A DNA stretch of 64,000 nt from Variovorax sp. 679 (GTDB lineage: Bacteria > Pseudomonadota > Gammaproteobacteria > Burkholderiales > Burkholderiaceae_C), in the NCBI RefSeq assembly GCF_003952185.1, contig NZ_RXFS01000007.1, positions 62,001 to 126,000 on the forward strand, in the 5' to 3' direction. Positions 1 to 7,999 of the stretch are shown here, piece by piece. The position numbers and the translations under genes were made by a program. Each line of letters starts with the position of its first letter. Position 1 is the stretch's first letter. Under the pieces are notes generated by a model that saw only the letters and a list, made by a program, of their open reading frames with translations, had not been told where the DNA came from and did no database searches.

Positions 1-1106
1 CACTCTCCGCGCGTGCGGCGAAGAAGAGCGGTGTGTTCAGGGCCTGCCCCACGGCTTCCGACGATGTCGCGCTGCTGGCCTTCACCTCGGGCACCACTGG
101 CAAGCCGAAGGCGCCCGTCACCACGCACCGCGACGTGCTCGCGATGTGCGAGACATGGCCGCGCCACGTGCTGCGCGCGCGCAGCGACGACATCGTGGTG
201 GGATCGCCGCCGCTGGCCTTCACCTTCGGGCTGGGTGGGCTGCTGGTGTTTCCAATGTGGGCGGGGGCGTCAGTCTATTTTCCCGATGCTCCGTTCACGC
301 CCGAGGGGCTGGTGAAGCTCATCAACGAGGTCGGCGCGACCATCTGCTACACGGCACCCACCTTCTATCGCCAGATGGCGCCGTTCGTGAAGCAGCACGG
401 CATGCCCGGTCTGCGCATCAGCGTGAGCGCCGGCGAGGCCTTGCCCGACGCCACGCGCCAGCTGTGGAAGGAGGCTTCCGGCATCGAGATGCTCGACGGC
501 ATCGGCGGCACCGAGGTGTTCCACATCTACATCTCGGCGGCGGGCGACGAGGTGCGCCGGGGTGCGGTCGGCAAGGCAGTGCCCGGCTTCATCGCGAAGG
601 TGGTCGACAGCGAAGGCAACGAAGTGCCGCGCGGCACGGTCGGCAAGCTCGCGCTGCAGGGGCCGGTGGGCTGCCGGTATCTGGACGATCCGCGCCAGGC
701 CGACTACGTGAAGAATGGCTGGAACTACCCGGGCGATTCGTTCGTACAGGACGACGATGGCTACTTCTTCTACCAGGCGCGTGCCGACGACATGATCATC
801 ACGGCCGGCTACAACGTCGGCGGGCCGGAGGTGGAGGATGCACTGCTCAAGCACCCGGCCGTGGCCGAGTGCGGCGTGATCGGCAAACCCGATGCCGAGC
901 GGGGCATGATCGTGAAGGCGTTCTGCGTCCTCAAACCGGGCAACGAGGGCGATGCAGCCCTCGTGAAGGCACTGCAGGACCATGTGAAGGCGACCATCGC
1001 GCCATTCAAATACCCGCGGGAGATCGAGTTCGTGCCGGTACTGCCGCGCACCGAAACCGGCAAGCTCCAGAGATTCAAACTGAGACAACTCAACACGACA
1101 TCATGA
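1..1106 (+). CDS. Benzoate/2-aminobenzoate-type CoA ligase, C-terminal part (5' end outside window)
   Basis: ATP-dependent acid:CoA ligase of the ANL superfamily, which adenylates a carboxylic acid and transfers it to CoA. The frame is open from base 3 without a stop, so the N-terminal third lies upstream. Visible motifs are the P-loop-like FTSGTTGKPK, an A5-like GIGGTEVFHIY, the hinge/A8 region around ITAGYNVGGPEVE and the A10 lysine in ETGKLQRFK. The GGTE-FHI signature and the overall spacing resemble benzoate-CoA and 2-aminobenzoate-CoA ligases more than fatty acyl-CoA ligases. The stop overlaps the next start in ATGA, so it is translationally coupled to a RidA-family gene. That pairing suits an aromatic amino-acid route such as the 2-aminobenzoyl-CoA pathway, which is an inference. 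Substrate is not proven. Confidence 0.85.
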   Translation, partial: LSARAAKKSGVFRACPTASDDVALLAFTSGTTGKPKAPVTTHRDVLAMCETWPRHVLRARSDDIVVGSPPLAFTFGLGGLLVFPMWAGASVYFPDAPFTPEGLVKLINEVGATICYTAPTFYRQMAPFVKQHGMPGLRISVSAGEALPDATRQLWKEASGIEMLDGIGGTEVFHIYISAAGDEVRRGAVGKAVPGFIAKVVDSEGNEVPRGTVGKLALQGPVGCRYLDDPRQADYVKNGWNYPGDSFVQDDDGYFFYQARADDMIITAGYNVGGPEVEDALLKHPAVAECGVIGKPDAERGMIVKAFCVLKPGNEGDAALVKALQDHVKATIAPFKYPREIEFVPVLPRTETGKLQRFKLRQLNTTS

Positions 1107-1501
1107 TCAACAAACTCCTGCAGCCCGAAGGCTGGTTGCCTCCCAAGGGCTATGCGAACGGCGTTGCCGCTCGTGGAACGATGCTGTTCATCGGCGGCCA
1201 GATCGGCTGGAATGCACAGCAGCAATTCGAGTCGGACGACTTCATCGACCAATGCGGCCTGGCTCTGCGCAACATCGCCGAGGTGCTGCGCGCGGGCGGC
1301 GCGGGCCCCGAGCACATGGTGCGCATGACCTGGTACGTGACGGATCGCGATGAATACAGCCGCCGGCTCGCCGAGCTCGGCCCTGTCTACCGCGATGCAA
1401 TGGGCCGCAACTTCCCGGCCATGACATGCGTGCAGGTGGCGGCGCTGGTGGAGCACCGCGCCAAGGTCGAGATCGAGGTGACGGCGGTCATTCCGGACTG
1501 A
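1103..1501 (+). CDS. RidA/YjgF-family protein
   Basis: A 132-aa protein of the RidA (YjgF/YER057c) fold, trimers of which hydrolyse reactive enamine/imine intermediates or bind small metabolites. It shows the family pattern FIGGQIGW near residue 28, a central helix with an LRNIAEVLRAGG-like run, and a C-terminal EIEVTAV strand. The usual RidA arginine region is replaced by a segment ending FPAMTCVQVAAL, typical of catabolic-operon paralogues rather than housekeeping RidA. It starts inside the stop of the CoA ligase (ATGA), so it probably works on a product of that ligase's pathway. A terminator follows 32 nt downstream and closes the transcript. Confidence 0.85.
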   Translation: MINKLLQPEGWLPPKGYANGVAARGTMLFIGGQIGWNAQQQFESDDFIDQCGLALRNIAEVLRAGGAGPEHMVRMTWYVTDRDEYSRRLAELGPVYRDAMGRNFPAMTCVQVAALVEHRAKVEIEVTAVIPD

Positions 1502-1532
1502 TCGCAGCGGCTCGTTTCAGCGCCGCAAATGA

Positions 1533-1564
1533 AAATGCCCTCATTACGAGGGCATTTCTTTTTT
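1533..1564 (+). terminator. Rho-independent terminator after the RidA gene
   Basis: Perfect 10-bp inverted repeat AAATGCCCTC / GAGGGCATTT with a 5-nt loop (1533-1557), followed by CTTTTTT on the + strand. It ends the CoA ligase-RidA transcript before the convergent ribosomal-protein operon. Confidence 0.9.
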
Positions 1565-1583
1565 ACGAATTTATTGGGCAAAG

Positions 1584-1616
1584 AAAAAGGCCCTTTGAAA
1601 TTCAAAGGGCCTTTTT
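1584..1616 (-). terminator. Terminator of the rplQ-tRNA transcript
   Basis: A nearly continuous palindrome: 16-bp arms at 1584-1599 and 1601-1616 around one central A, with A/T runs at both ends (AAAAAGGCCC...GGGCCTTTTT). It begins 4 bp past the tRNA 3' end on the - strand and should terminate in both directions. Confidence 0.85.
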
Positions 1617-1619
1617 AAT

Positions 1620-1696
<77 letters not shown>

Positions 1697-1714
1697 GCAG
1701 ACTTAGATTATAGC

Positions 1715-2113
1715 TTATTCAGCAGCGTTTTGCTCGGCTGCGTCTTCTTTAATTTCAGGACGGTCAACCAGTTCGACGAGCGCCATCGGAGCGTTGTCGC
1801 CCACGCGGAAACCCATCTTCAGGATGCGGGTGTAGCCCCCCGGACGCGCTGCAAAACGCGGGCCGAGTTCGCCGAAGAGCTTGACGACGCTGTCGCGGCT
1901 GCGCAGGCGGTCGAAGGCCAGGCGCTTGTTGGCCAGCGTGGGCTTCTTGGCGAGCGTGATCATCGGCTCGATGACGCGGCGCAGTTCCTTGGCCTTGGGG
2001 ACCGTGGTCTTGATGACTTCGTGCTCGATGAGCGAATTCATCATGTTCTGCAGCATCGCGAGGCGGTGCGAGCTGGTGCGGTTGAGTTTGCGGAGTCCGT
2101 GTCCGTGACGCAT
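1715..2113 (-). CDS. rplQ: 50S ribosomal protein L17
   Basis: Ribosomal protein bL17 of the large subunit, 132 aa. The N-terminus MRHGHGLRKLNRTSSHR is the universal L17 signature and fixes the start at 2113; an in-frame extension upstream to 2170 is not L17-like. The acidic/Ala tail ending AEQNAAE is typical of betaproteobacteria. It lies 96 nt after rpoA in the usual rpsK-rpsD-rpoA-rplQ order and is followed immediately by tRNA-fMet. Confidence 0.98.
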   Translation of the reverse strand: MRHGHGLRKLNRTSSHRLAMLQNMMNSLIEHEVIKTTVPKAKELRRVIEPMITLAKKPTLANKRLAFDRLRSRDSVVKLFGELGPRFAARPGGYTRILKMGFRVGDNAPMALVELVDRPEIKEDAAEQNAAE

Positions 2114-2209
2114 GGTGCTTTCCTTTACTTTATAAAAACAGGCAGCCGTGTCAGGTACTGCCCGGTGCACTGGCCCTTTTCAGGGGGCCTCTTTCAAAAA
2201 TTCAAATAA

Positions 2210-3199
2210 TCAACGCTTGTCGAGACCGGCCGGCGGCCAGCTTTCGAGCTTCATGCCCAAGGTCAGGCCGCGGGAGGCAAGCACTTCCTTGATTTCGTTG
2301 AGCGACTTGCGACCCAGGTTCGGGGTCTTGAGCAGCTCGTTTTCGGTGCGCTGGATCAGGTCACCGATGTAGTAGATGTTTTCGGCCTTCAGGCAGTTGG
2401 CCGAACGCACGGTGAGTTCGAGCTCGTCGACAGGGCGCAGCAGGATCGGATCGAACTGCTGTGCGCTGCGCGGTGCGGGTGCATCGAATGCAGCGAGTTC
2501 GCCGCCTTCGAGCTGCGCGAACACAGCGAGCTGCTCGACCAGGATTTTAGCCGAAGCGCGCACTGCGTCTTCCGCGGTGATTGCGCCGTTGGTTTCGATC
2601 TCGACCAGCAGCTTGTCCAGGTCGGTACGCTGCTCGACGCGGGCGCTTTCGACCGTGTAGCTCACGCGCTTGACGGGCGAGAACGAAGCGTCGAGGACAA
2701 TGCGGCCGATCGACTTGGTCGGCTCGTCCGCATAGCGGCGCATCGTGCCGGGCACGTAGCCGCGGCCCTTCTCGACCTTGATCTGCATGTCGAGCTTGCC
2801 GCCTTGCGACAGGTGGGCGATCACGTGGTCGGGGTTGATGATCTCGACGTCGTGCGGGGTCTGGATGTCCGATGCCAGGACCGGGCCTTCGCCGTCCTTG
2901 CGCAGGCTCAGCGTGACTTCGTCGCGGTTGTGGAGCTTGAACACCACGCCCTTGAGATTCAGCAGGATGTTGACGACATCTTCCTGCACGCCGTCGATCG
3001 ACGAGTACTCATGCAGAACGCCAGCGATCGTGACTTCGGTGGCCGAGTAGCCGACCATGGACGACAGCAGAACGCGACGCAGCGCGTTGCCGAGCGTGTG
3101 GCCGTAGCCGCGCTCGAAAGGCTCGAGCGTCACCTTGGCCTTGTTGGCGGCAAGTTGCTCGACCTGGATGGTCTTGGGTTTCAGCAGGGTGGTTTGCAT
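2210..3199 (-). CDS. rpoA: DNA-directed RNA polymerase subunit alpha
   Basis: The 329-aa alpha subunit, which nucleates RNA polymerase assembly and contacts UP elements and activators. The N-terminal dimerisation domain (about 1-230) contains the RGYGHTLGNALRRVLLSS signature around residues 29-47. The C-terminal domain (about 245-329) carries the helix-hairpin-helix DNA-contact region with the SANCLKAENI and NLGRKSLNEIKE motifs. Length is normal. It sits between rpsD and rplQ; the 142-nt gap from rpsD contains a hairpin with a T-rich tail. Confidence 0.99.
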   Translation of the reverse strand: MQTTLLKPKTIQVEQLAANKAKVTLEPFERGYGHTLGNALRRVLLSSMVGYSATEVTIAGVLHEYSSIDGVQEDVVNILLNLKGVVFKLHNRDEVTLSLRKDGEGPVLASDIQTPHDVEIINPDHVIAHLSQGGKLDMQIKVEKGRGYVPGTMRRYADEPTKSIGRIVLDASFSPVKRVSYTVESARVEQRTDLDKLLVEIETNGAITAEDAVRASAKILVEQLAVFAQLEGGELAAFDAPAPRSAQQFDPILLRPVDELELTVRSANCLKAENIYYIGDLIQRTENELLKTPNLGRKSLNEIKEVLASRGLTLGMKLESWPPAGLDKR

Positions 3200-3290
3200 G
3201 CAGACTTCCTCTCAATACCCCCGGCTCGTTACACCGGTAAGGCTGGTGAAGCACCTGAGCCGCGACGAAGCGCGGAACAGGAACGTGAAC

Positions 3291-3332
3291 AACAAAAACA
3301 ATCTCCCGCCGACGCGTGGATGCGCAGGCGGG
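3291..3332 (-). terminator. Hairpin with U-rich tail between rpsD and rpoA
   Basis: On the - strand, CCCGCC (3332-3327) pairs with GGCGGG (3310-3305), with a further GCG/CGC inside, followed by AGATTGTTTTTGTTG. It could be a partial terminator (attenuator) or a processing site, because rpoA downstream must be expressed. The stem is interrupted and the U-tract is broken by G, so this is only a moderate call. Confidence 0.4.
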
Positions 3333-3341
3333 TAGAAAAAA

Positions 3342-3965
3342 TCAACGCGAATACAGTTCGACGATCAGCGATTCGTTGATGTCGGCTGCGAATTCGTCGC
3401 GATCGGGCACCTTCTTGAACGTGCCTTCGGCCTTGTCGGCATTCACGTCGACCCAGGCCGGGATACCGACTTGCTGGGCGAGTTGCAGAGCTTCGACGAT
3501 GCGGGTCTGCTTCTTCGACTTGTCGCGCACGGCGATCACGTCGCCGGTCTTCACCAGGTACGACGGGATGTTGACCGACTGACCGTTCACCGTGATCGCC
3601 TTGTGCGACACGAGCTGGCGCGCTTCGGCGCGGGTCGAGCCGAAGCCCATGCGGTAGACGACGTTGTCCAGGCGCGATTCGAGGATGAACAGCAGGTTGG
3701 CGCCGGTGTTGCCACGACGGCGATCAGCTTCTTCGAAGTAGCGGCGGAACTGCTTCTCGAGCACGCCGTACATGCGCTTGACCTTCTGCTTTTCGCGCAG
3801 CTGCAGGCCGTAGTCGGAGGTGCGCTGACCCGAGGTGCGACCGTGCTGGCCGGGCTTGGAGTCGAACTTGGCCTTGTCCTGGATCGAACGGCGGGCGCTC
3901 TTCAGGAACAGGTCGGTGCCTTCACGGCGGGAAAGTTTGGCCTTGGGGCCGAGGTAACGTGCCAC
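3342..3965 (-). CDS. rpsD: 30S ribosomal protein S4
   Basis: Ribosomal protein uS4, 207 aa, an early 16S rRNA-binding assembly protein. In many bacteria it also autoregulates the alpha operon. The N-terminus MARYLGPKAKLSRREG and the S4 RNA-binding domain (LDNVVYRMGF... RQLVSHKAITVNG, about residues 98-130) are clear. The start is GTG, preceded by AAAGGA at good spacing. It is separated from rpsK by 131 nt containing a strong terminator-like hairpin. Confidence 0.98.
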   Translation of the reverse strand: MARYLGPKAKLSRREGTDLFLKSARRSIQDKAKFDSKPGQHGRTSGQRTSDYGLQLREKQKVKRMYGVLEKQFRRYFEEADRRRGNTGANLLFILESRLDNVVYRMGFGSTRAEARQLVSHKAITVNGQSVNIPSYLVKTGDVIAVRDKSKKQTRIVEALQLAQQVGIPAWVDVNADKAEGTFKKVPDRDEFAADINESLIVELYSR

Positions 3966-4040
3966 GATTTTTCCTTTGTGTCATCTGCCGCAGTTGCCTG
4001 CGGGAGCCATCTGCGGGACGCGGATGGCGGTGGGCTTAGT

Positions 4041-4081
4041 AAAAAAACAAATGCGCAGCCGCTCTTCAAAGCCGGCTGCGC
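4041..4081 (-). terminator. Strong terminator-like hairpin between rpsK and rpsD
   Basis: On the - strand a perfect 9-bp stem GCGCAGCCG/CGGCTGCGC (4081-4073 and 4061-4053, 11-nt loop) is followed directly by ATTTGTTTTTTT. This has all the features of an intrinsic terminator, yet it lies inside the alpha operon with rpsD, rpoA and rplQ downstream. It most likely acts as an attenuator setting the ratio of S13/S11 to S4/alpha, or marks a transcript boundary. I see no convincing promoter in 3966-4040. Confidence 0.7.
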
Positions 4082-4096
4082 CTTGCTGACCGACGA

Positions 4097-4501
4097 TCAG
4101 ATGCGGCGACGCTTCTGGGGACGGCAGCCGTTGTGCGGAACGGGCGTCACGTCGGCAATGGAGTTGATCCGGATGCCGAGCGCAGCCAGTGCGCGCACCG
4201 ACGATTCGCGACCGGGGCCGGGGCCCTTGATCTCGACGTCGAGGTTCTTGATGCCTTGTTCGACAGCAGCACGGCCGGCCACTTCGGAAGCGACCTGCGC
4301 AGCGAACGGGGTCGACTTGCGCGAGCCCTTGAAGCCCTGGCCACCCGACGAAGCCCACGACAGGGCGTTGCCCTGGCGATCGGTGATCGTGATGATGGTG
4401 TTGTTGAACGAAGCGTGCACGTGAGCGATGCCGTCCGCAACGTTCTTGCGAACCTTCTTGCGAACGCGCTGTGCGGCGTTGTTTGCAGGTGCTTTAGCCA
4501 T
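4097..4501 (-). CDS. rpsK: 30S ribosomal protein S11
   Basis: Ribosomal protein uS11, 134 aa, part of the platform of the small subunit near the mRNA exit. Family hallmarks are GIAHVHASFNNTIITITD, the LSWASSGGQGFKGSRKSTPFAAQ segment, and the C-terminal NGCRPQKRRRI with DVTPVPHNG. It follows rpsM by 12 nt on the same strand and is probably co-transcribed with it. Confidence 0.98.
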   Translation of the reverse strand: MAKAPANNAAQRVRKKVRKNVADGIAHVHASFNNTIITITDRQGNALSWASSGGQGFKGSRKSTPFAAQVASEVAGRAAVEQGIKNLDVEIKGPGPGRESSVRALAALGIRINSIADVTPVPHNGCRPQKRRRI

Positions 4502-4513
4502 GCTGTTCTATCC

Positions 4514-4879
4514 TTATTTCTTCAGGGACTGCGCAGCCTTGCGCGGACCCTTGCGAGTGCGGGCGTTGGTGCGCGTGCGCTGGCCGCGCATCGGCAGGCC
4601 GCGACGGTGACGGAAGCCGCGATAGCAACCGATGTCCATCAGGCGCTTGATGTTCATCGTCGTTTCGCGACGCAGATCGCCTTCGATGGTGAACAGAGCG
4701 ATCTGGTCGCGGATCTTCTCGAGATCGGCGTCGGTCAGATCCTTGATCTTCTTCGAATATTCGATGCCGCTCGCTTCGCAGATCTGACGGGCGCGGGTGC
4801 GACCGATGCCGAAGATGGCGGTCAGGCCGATTTCAGCGTGCTTGTGCGGCGGGATGTTGATGCCAGCAATACGTGCCAT
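4514..4879 (-). CDS. rpsM: 30S ribosomal protein S13
   Basis: Ribosomal protein uS13, 121 aa, located in the head of the small subunit and contacting P-site tRNA and the B1 bridges. The N-terminus MARIAGINIPPHKHAEI, the helix-turn region IGRTRARQICE and the basic C-terminal tail RTRTNARTRKGPRK are diagnostic. It lies 23 nt after rpmJ and 12 nt before rpsK. Confidence 0.98.
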   Translation of the reverse strand: MARIAGINIPPHKHAEIGLTAIFGIGRTRARQICEASGIEYSKKIKDLTDADLEKIRDQIALFTIEGDLRRETTMNIKRLMDIGCYRGFRHRRGLPMRGQRTRTNARTRKGPRKAAQSLKK

Positions 4880-4902
4880 GTGCGTCCTCTAATACTCTTC
4901 AA

Positions 4903-5016
4903 TCAACCCTGGCGCTGCTTATGGCGCGGGTCGGTGCAGATCACACGCACCACACCCTTGCGGCGGATGACCTTGCAATTACGGCAAATGGTTTTGACCG
5001 AAGCCGAAACTCTCAT
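4903..5016 (-). CDS. rpmJ: 50S ribosomal protein L36
   Basis: A 37-aa ribosomal protein bL36, read directly from the DNA. It begins MRVSASVKTICRNC and ends RHKQRQG. It keeps the zinc-ribbon ligands (Cys11, Cys14, Cys27 and His32), so it is the zinc-binding C+ form. It lies between secY and rpsM. No infA homologue is present in the 64-nt gap to secY. Confidence 0.95.
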   Translation of the reverse strand: MRVSASVKTICRNCKVIRRKGVVRVICTDPRHKQRQG

Positions 5017-5080
5017 TTCACTCTCCTAAAACTGTTTAACGTGGCGGTCTACCGCCCGGACTCAATACTGAAACACAGCC

Positions 5081-6394
5081 CTACGATGTCTTGAAGTTCG
5101 CCTTCTTCAGCAGCGATTCGTACTGCTGGGACATCATGTAGTTTTGCACCTGGGCCATGAAGTCCATCGTGACGACCACGATGATCAGCAGGGAGGTACC
5201 ACCGAAGTAGAACGGCACGTTGTACTTCAGGATCAGGAACTCTGGCAGCAGGCAGACGAAGGTGATGTACACCGCGCCAGCCAGCGTCAGGCGAACCAGA
5301 ATCTTGTCGATGTAGCGAGCGGTCTGGTCACCCGGGCGAATGCCAGGAATGAATGCGCCACTCTTCTTCAGGTTGTCAGCCGTTTCCTTGCTGTTGAACA
5401 CGAGTGCCGTGTAGAAAAAGCAGAAGAAAACGATCGCAGCGGCATACAGCAGCACGTAGATCGGCTCGCCGGGGCGCAGTGCGCTGGCAACGTCCTTGAT
5501 CCAGCGGAAGCCGCCTTCGCCGGTGCTGAACCAGCCAACCACCGTTGCCGGCAGCAGGATGATCGACGAGGCGAAGATCGGCGGAATCACGCCAGCCATG
5601 TTCAGCTTCAGCGGCAGGTGCGACGATTGACCGCCATATACCTTGTTGCCGACCTGGCGCCGCGCATAGTTCACGAGGATCTTGCGCTGACCTCGCTCCA
5701 CGAACACCACGAAGTAGGTGACCAGCACCACCACGGCGACGATGAAGAGCGCGATGATCACGTTCATGGCGCCGGTACGCACCAGCTCCAGCAGACCGCC
5801 GATGGCGTTGGGCAGGCCTGCCGCGATACCCGCGAAGATCAGGATCGAGATGCCGTTGCCCAGGCCACGCTCGGTGATCTGCTCGCCGAGCCACATCAGG
5901 AACATCGAACCCGCCGTCAGGCTCACCATGGCGGTGATGCGGAAGCCGAAACCGGGCGAGATCACCAGGCCGGCCGACGACTCGAGAGCCACCGCGATGC
6001 TGAACGACTGGAACAGCGCCAGACCCAGCGCGCCATAGCGCGTGTACTGCGTGATCTTGCGGCGGCCGGCCTCGCCTTCCTTCTTCAATTGCTCGAAGGT
6101 CGGAAGCACGTAGGTCATCAGCTGCATGATGATCGACGCCGAGATGTACGGCATGATCCCCAACGCGAACACGGTGAAGCGCGACAGCGCCCCGCCCGAG
6201 AACATGTTGAACAGGCTCAGAATGCCGCCCTGCTGGCCCTGGAACAGCGCAGCCAGCTGGTCCGGGTTGATACCCGGCACAGGGATGTGCGCGCCAATCC
6301 GGTAGACCACGAGCGCGAGCAGCAAAAAGACGAGCCGACGACGAAGGTCGCCGAACTTGCCTGTTTTTGCGATCGTTGCCGCGTTAGTTGCCAC
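5081..6394 (-). CDS. secY: Protein translocase subunit SecY
   Basis: Central pore of the Sec translocon in the inner membrane, 437 aa with ten predicted transmembrane helices. Recognisable features are the N-terminal cytoplasmic segment KFGDLRRRLVFLL, the plug/TM2 region PGINPDQLAALF...NMFSGGAL, the QLMTYVLPTFEQL motif, and the C5 loop around GIRPGDQTARYID, which binds the ribosome and SecA. Start is GTG. It lies 27 nt after rplO, its normal position at the end of the spc operon. Confidence 0.98.
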   Translation of the reverse strand: MATNAATIAKTGKFGDLRRRLVFLLLALVVYRIGAHIPVPGINPDQLAALFQGQQGGILSLFNMFSGGALSRFTVFALGIMPYISASIIMQLMTYVLPTFEQLKKEGEAGRRKITQYTRYGALGLALFQSFSIAVALESSAGLVISPGFGFRITAMVSLTAGSMFLMWLGEQITERGLGNGISILIFAGIAAGLPNAIGGLLELVRTGAMNVIIALFIVAVVVLVTYFVVFVERGQRKILVNYARRQVGNKVYGGQSSHLPLKLNMAGVIPPIFASSIILLPATVVGWFSTGEGGFRWIKDVASALRPGEPIYVLLYAAAIVFFCFFYTALVFNSKETADNLKKSGAFIPGIRPGDQTARYIDKILVRLTLAGAVYITFVCLLPEFLILKYNVPFYFGGTSLLIIVVVTMDFMAQVQNYMMSQQYESLLKKANFKTS

Positions 6395-6421
6395 GAAGAA
6401 CTTCTTTCAGTCCGATGATGA

Positions 6422-6853
6422 TCAGGCGATGCTACCGCCAGCCGCTTCGATAGCGGCCTTGGCGCCAGCCGTTGCGCCCACGCCCGTCAGCTTGACGGCC
6501 TTGGTGAGCTCACCGGTCTTCACGACCTTGACGACCTTGGCCAGCTGGCCGACGAGGCCGGCTTGCTTCAGCGCCAGGATGTCCACTTCGGCCAGGCCGA
6601 GCTGCTCGAGGGCGGTCAGCGTGACTTCGGCGTTGAACTTCAGCAGGTGCGACTTGAAGCCACGCTTCGGCAGACGACGCTGCAGCGGCATTTGACCGCC
6701 TTCGAAGCCGACCTTGTGGAAACCGCCTGCGCGCGACTTCTGGCCCTTGTGGCCGCGACCCGAGGTCTTGCCCAGGCCGGAACCGATACCGCGGCCGACA
6801 CGGCGCTTGGCGTGCTTGGCGCCATCCGCCGGCTTGATGCCATTGAGTTCCAT
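6422..6853 (-). CDS. rplO: 50S ribosomal protein L15
   Basis: Ribosomal protein uL15, 143 aa. The Gly/Arg/Lys-rich N-terminal extension (KRRVGRGIGSGLGKTSGRG, then KGQKSRAGG) threads into 23S rRNA, and the globular C-terminal part begins near residue 75. It follows rpmD by 11 nt and precedes secY. Confidence 0.98.
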   Translation of the reverse strand: MELNGIKPADGAKHAKRRVGRGIGSGLGKTSGRGHKGQKSRAGGFHKVGFEGGQMPLQRRLPKRGFKSHLLKFNAEVTLTALEQLGLAEVDILALKQAGLVGQLAKVVKVVKTGELTKAVKLTGVGATAGAKAAIEAAGGSIA

Positions 6854-6864
6854 ATCAGTCTCTC

Positions 6865-7047
6865 TTACAGGACTTTGACCAGATAACTGATCTTGTTGAT
6901 CATGCCGCGCACCGCGGGCGTGTCTTGCAGCTCGCTCACGCTGTTGAGCTTGCGCAGGCCGAGGCCGCGCACGGTCGCGCGATGCGATTCCTTGGTGCCG
7001 ATCGGGCTCTTGACCAGCTGCACCTTGAGGGTTTGTTGTTGCGTCAT
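6865..7047 (-). CDS. rpmD: 50S ribosomal protein L30
   Basis: Ribosomal protein uL30, 60 aa. It has the typical KVQLVKSPIGTKESHRATV beginning and LGLRKLNSVSELQDTPAVRGM core. It lies between rpsE and rplO, the standard spc order. Confidence 0.97.
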   Translation of the reverse strand: MTQQQTLKVQLVKSPIGTKESHRATVRGLGLRKLNSVSELQDTPAVRGMINKISYLVKVL

Positions 7048-7082
7048 TTGAATGCTTCCTTGAGGCTTGCGACGGCCTGCGC

Positions 7083-7601
7083 TCAGGCGAAGATTTCTTC
7101 GACGGTCAGGCCACGCTTGGCAGCCACTTCGCTGGCGGTCGTCGAATTCTTCAATCCGTCGAGCGTGGCGCGAACCATGTTGTAGGGGTTCGACGAACCA
7201 TGGCTCTTGGCCACGATGTCGGTGATACCCATCACTTCGAACACGGCGCGCATCGGGCCGCCGGCGATGATGCCGGTACCCTTGGGAGCCGGATACATCA
7301 CGACCGTCGAAGCGCCGTGGTGGCCTTGCACCTGGTGGTGCAGCGTGCCGTTCTTGATCGAAACCTTCAGCAGGTTGCGACGCGCTTCTTCCATTGCCTT
7401 CTGCACTGCAGCGGGCACTTCCTTCGACTTGCCCTTGCCCATGCCGACGCGGCCATCGCCGTCACCGACCACGGTGAGTGCTGCGAAACCGAGGATACGA
7501 CCACCCTTCACCACCTTGGTGACGCGGTTGATCGCGATCATCTTCTCGCGCAAACCGTCCTCAGGGCCTTCGTTCTGAGCTCTTGCCTGAATCTTTGCCA
7601 T
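7083..7601 (-). CDS. rpsE: 30S ribosomal protein S5
   Basis: Ribosomal protein uS5, 172 aa, lining the mRNA entry tunnel and affecting decoding fidelity. The N-terminal double-stranded RNA-binding domain includes INRVTKVVKGGRILGF and GDGDGRVGMGKGKSKEVP. The C-terminal domain contains GGPMRAVFEVMGITDIVAKS. Start ATG at 7601, 18 nt after rplR. Confidence 0.98.
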   Translation of the reverse strand: MAKIQARAQNEGPEDGLREKMIAINRVTKVVKGGRILGFAALTVVGDGDGRVGMGKGKSKEVPAAVQKAMEEARRNLLKVSIKNGTLHHQVQGHHGASTVVMYPAPKGTGIIAGGPMRAVFEVMGITDIVAKSHGSSNPYNMVRATLDGLKNSTTASEVAAKRGLTVEEIFA

Positions 7602-7619
7602 TTTGAATCTCGTGTCCGG

Positions 7620-7988
7620 TTAGAACTGCAGGCCGGCTTCGCGGGCGGCCTCGGCCAACGCCTTGACGCGGCCGTGGTATGCGAAACCTGCGCGGTCGAA
7701 GGCGACCTTCTCGACGCCGGCAGCCTTCGCCTTTTCAGCGATGCGCTTGCCGACGGCGGTGGCGGCGGCGGCATTGCCACCCTTGCCCGAACCGCCGAGC
7801 GAGGTACGCACTTCGGCTTCTGCCGTCGATGCGGTTGCAATCACCTTGGTGCCGTCGTCGGAGATGACAGTGGCGTAGATGTGCAGATTGGTGCGGTTCA
7901 CCGTCAGACGGGCCACACCCTGCGTCGCGATGCGGATGCGGGTCTGGCGCGAGCGGCGAAGACGCTGTGCTTTTTTGGTCAACATCAT
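7620..7988 (-). CDS. rplR: 50S ribosomal protein L18
   Basis: Ribosomal protein uL18, 122 aa, which binds 5S rRNA with L5. Motifs are LRRSRQTRIRI near the N-terminus and the terminal KVEKVAFDRAG-like and YHGRVKALAEAAREAGL segments. Two ATG codons stand side by side (7988 and 7985). The AGGGG ribosome-binding site is about 7 nt from the first, so I use 7988. Confidence 0.97.
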   Translation of the reverse strand: MMLTKKAQRLRRSRQTRIRIATQGVARLTVNRTNLHIYATVISDDGTKVIATASTAEAEVRTSLGGSGKGGNAAAATAVGKRIAEKAKAAGVEKVAFDRAGFAYHGRVKALAEAAREAGLQF

Positions 7989-7999
7989 TTTGCTGCCCC

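Noticed and set aside
1715..2170. Longer start for rplQ
   Set aside because: The extra 19 residues are unlike L17, and MRHGHGLRKL is the universal start.
2172..2189. Terminator between rpoA and rplQ
   Set aside because: GGCCC/GGGCC stem is short and no U-tract follows on the - strand.
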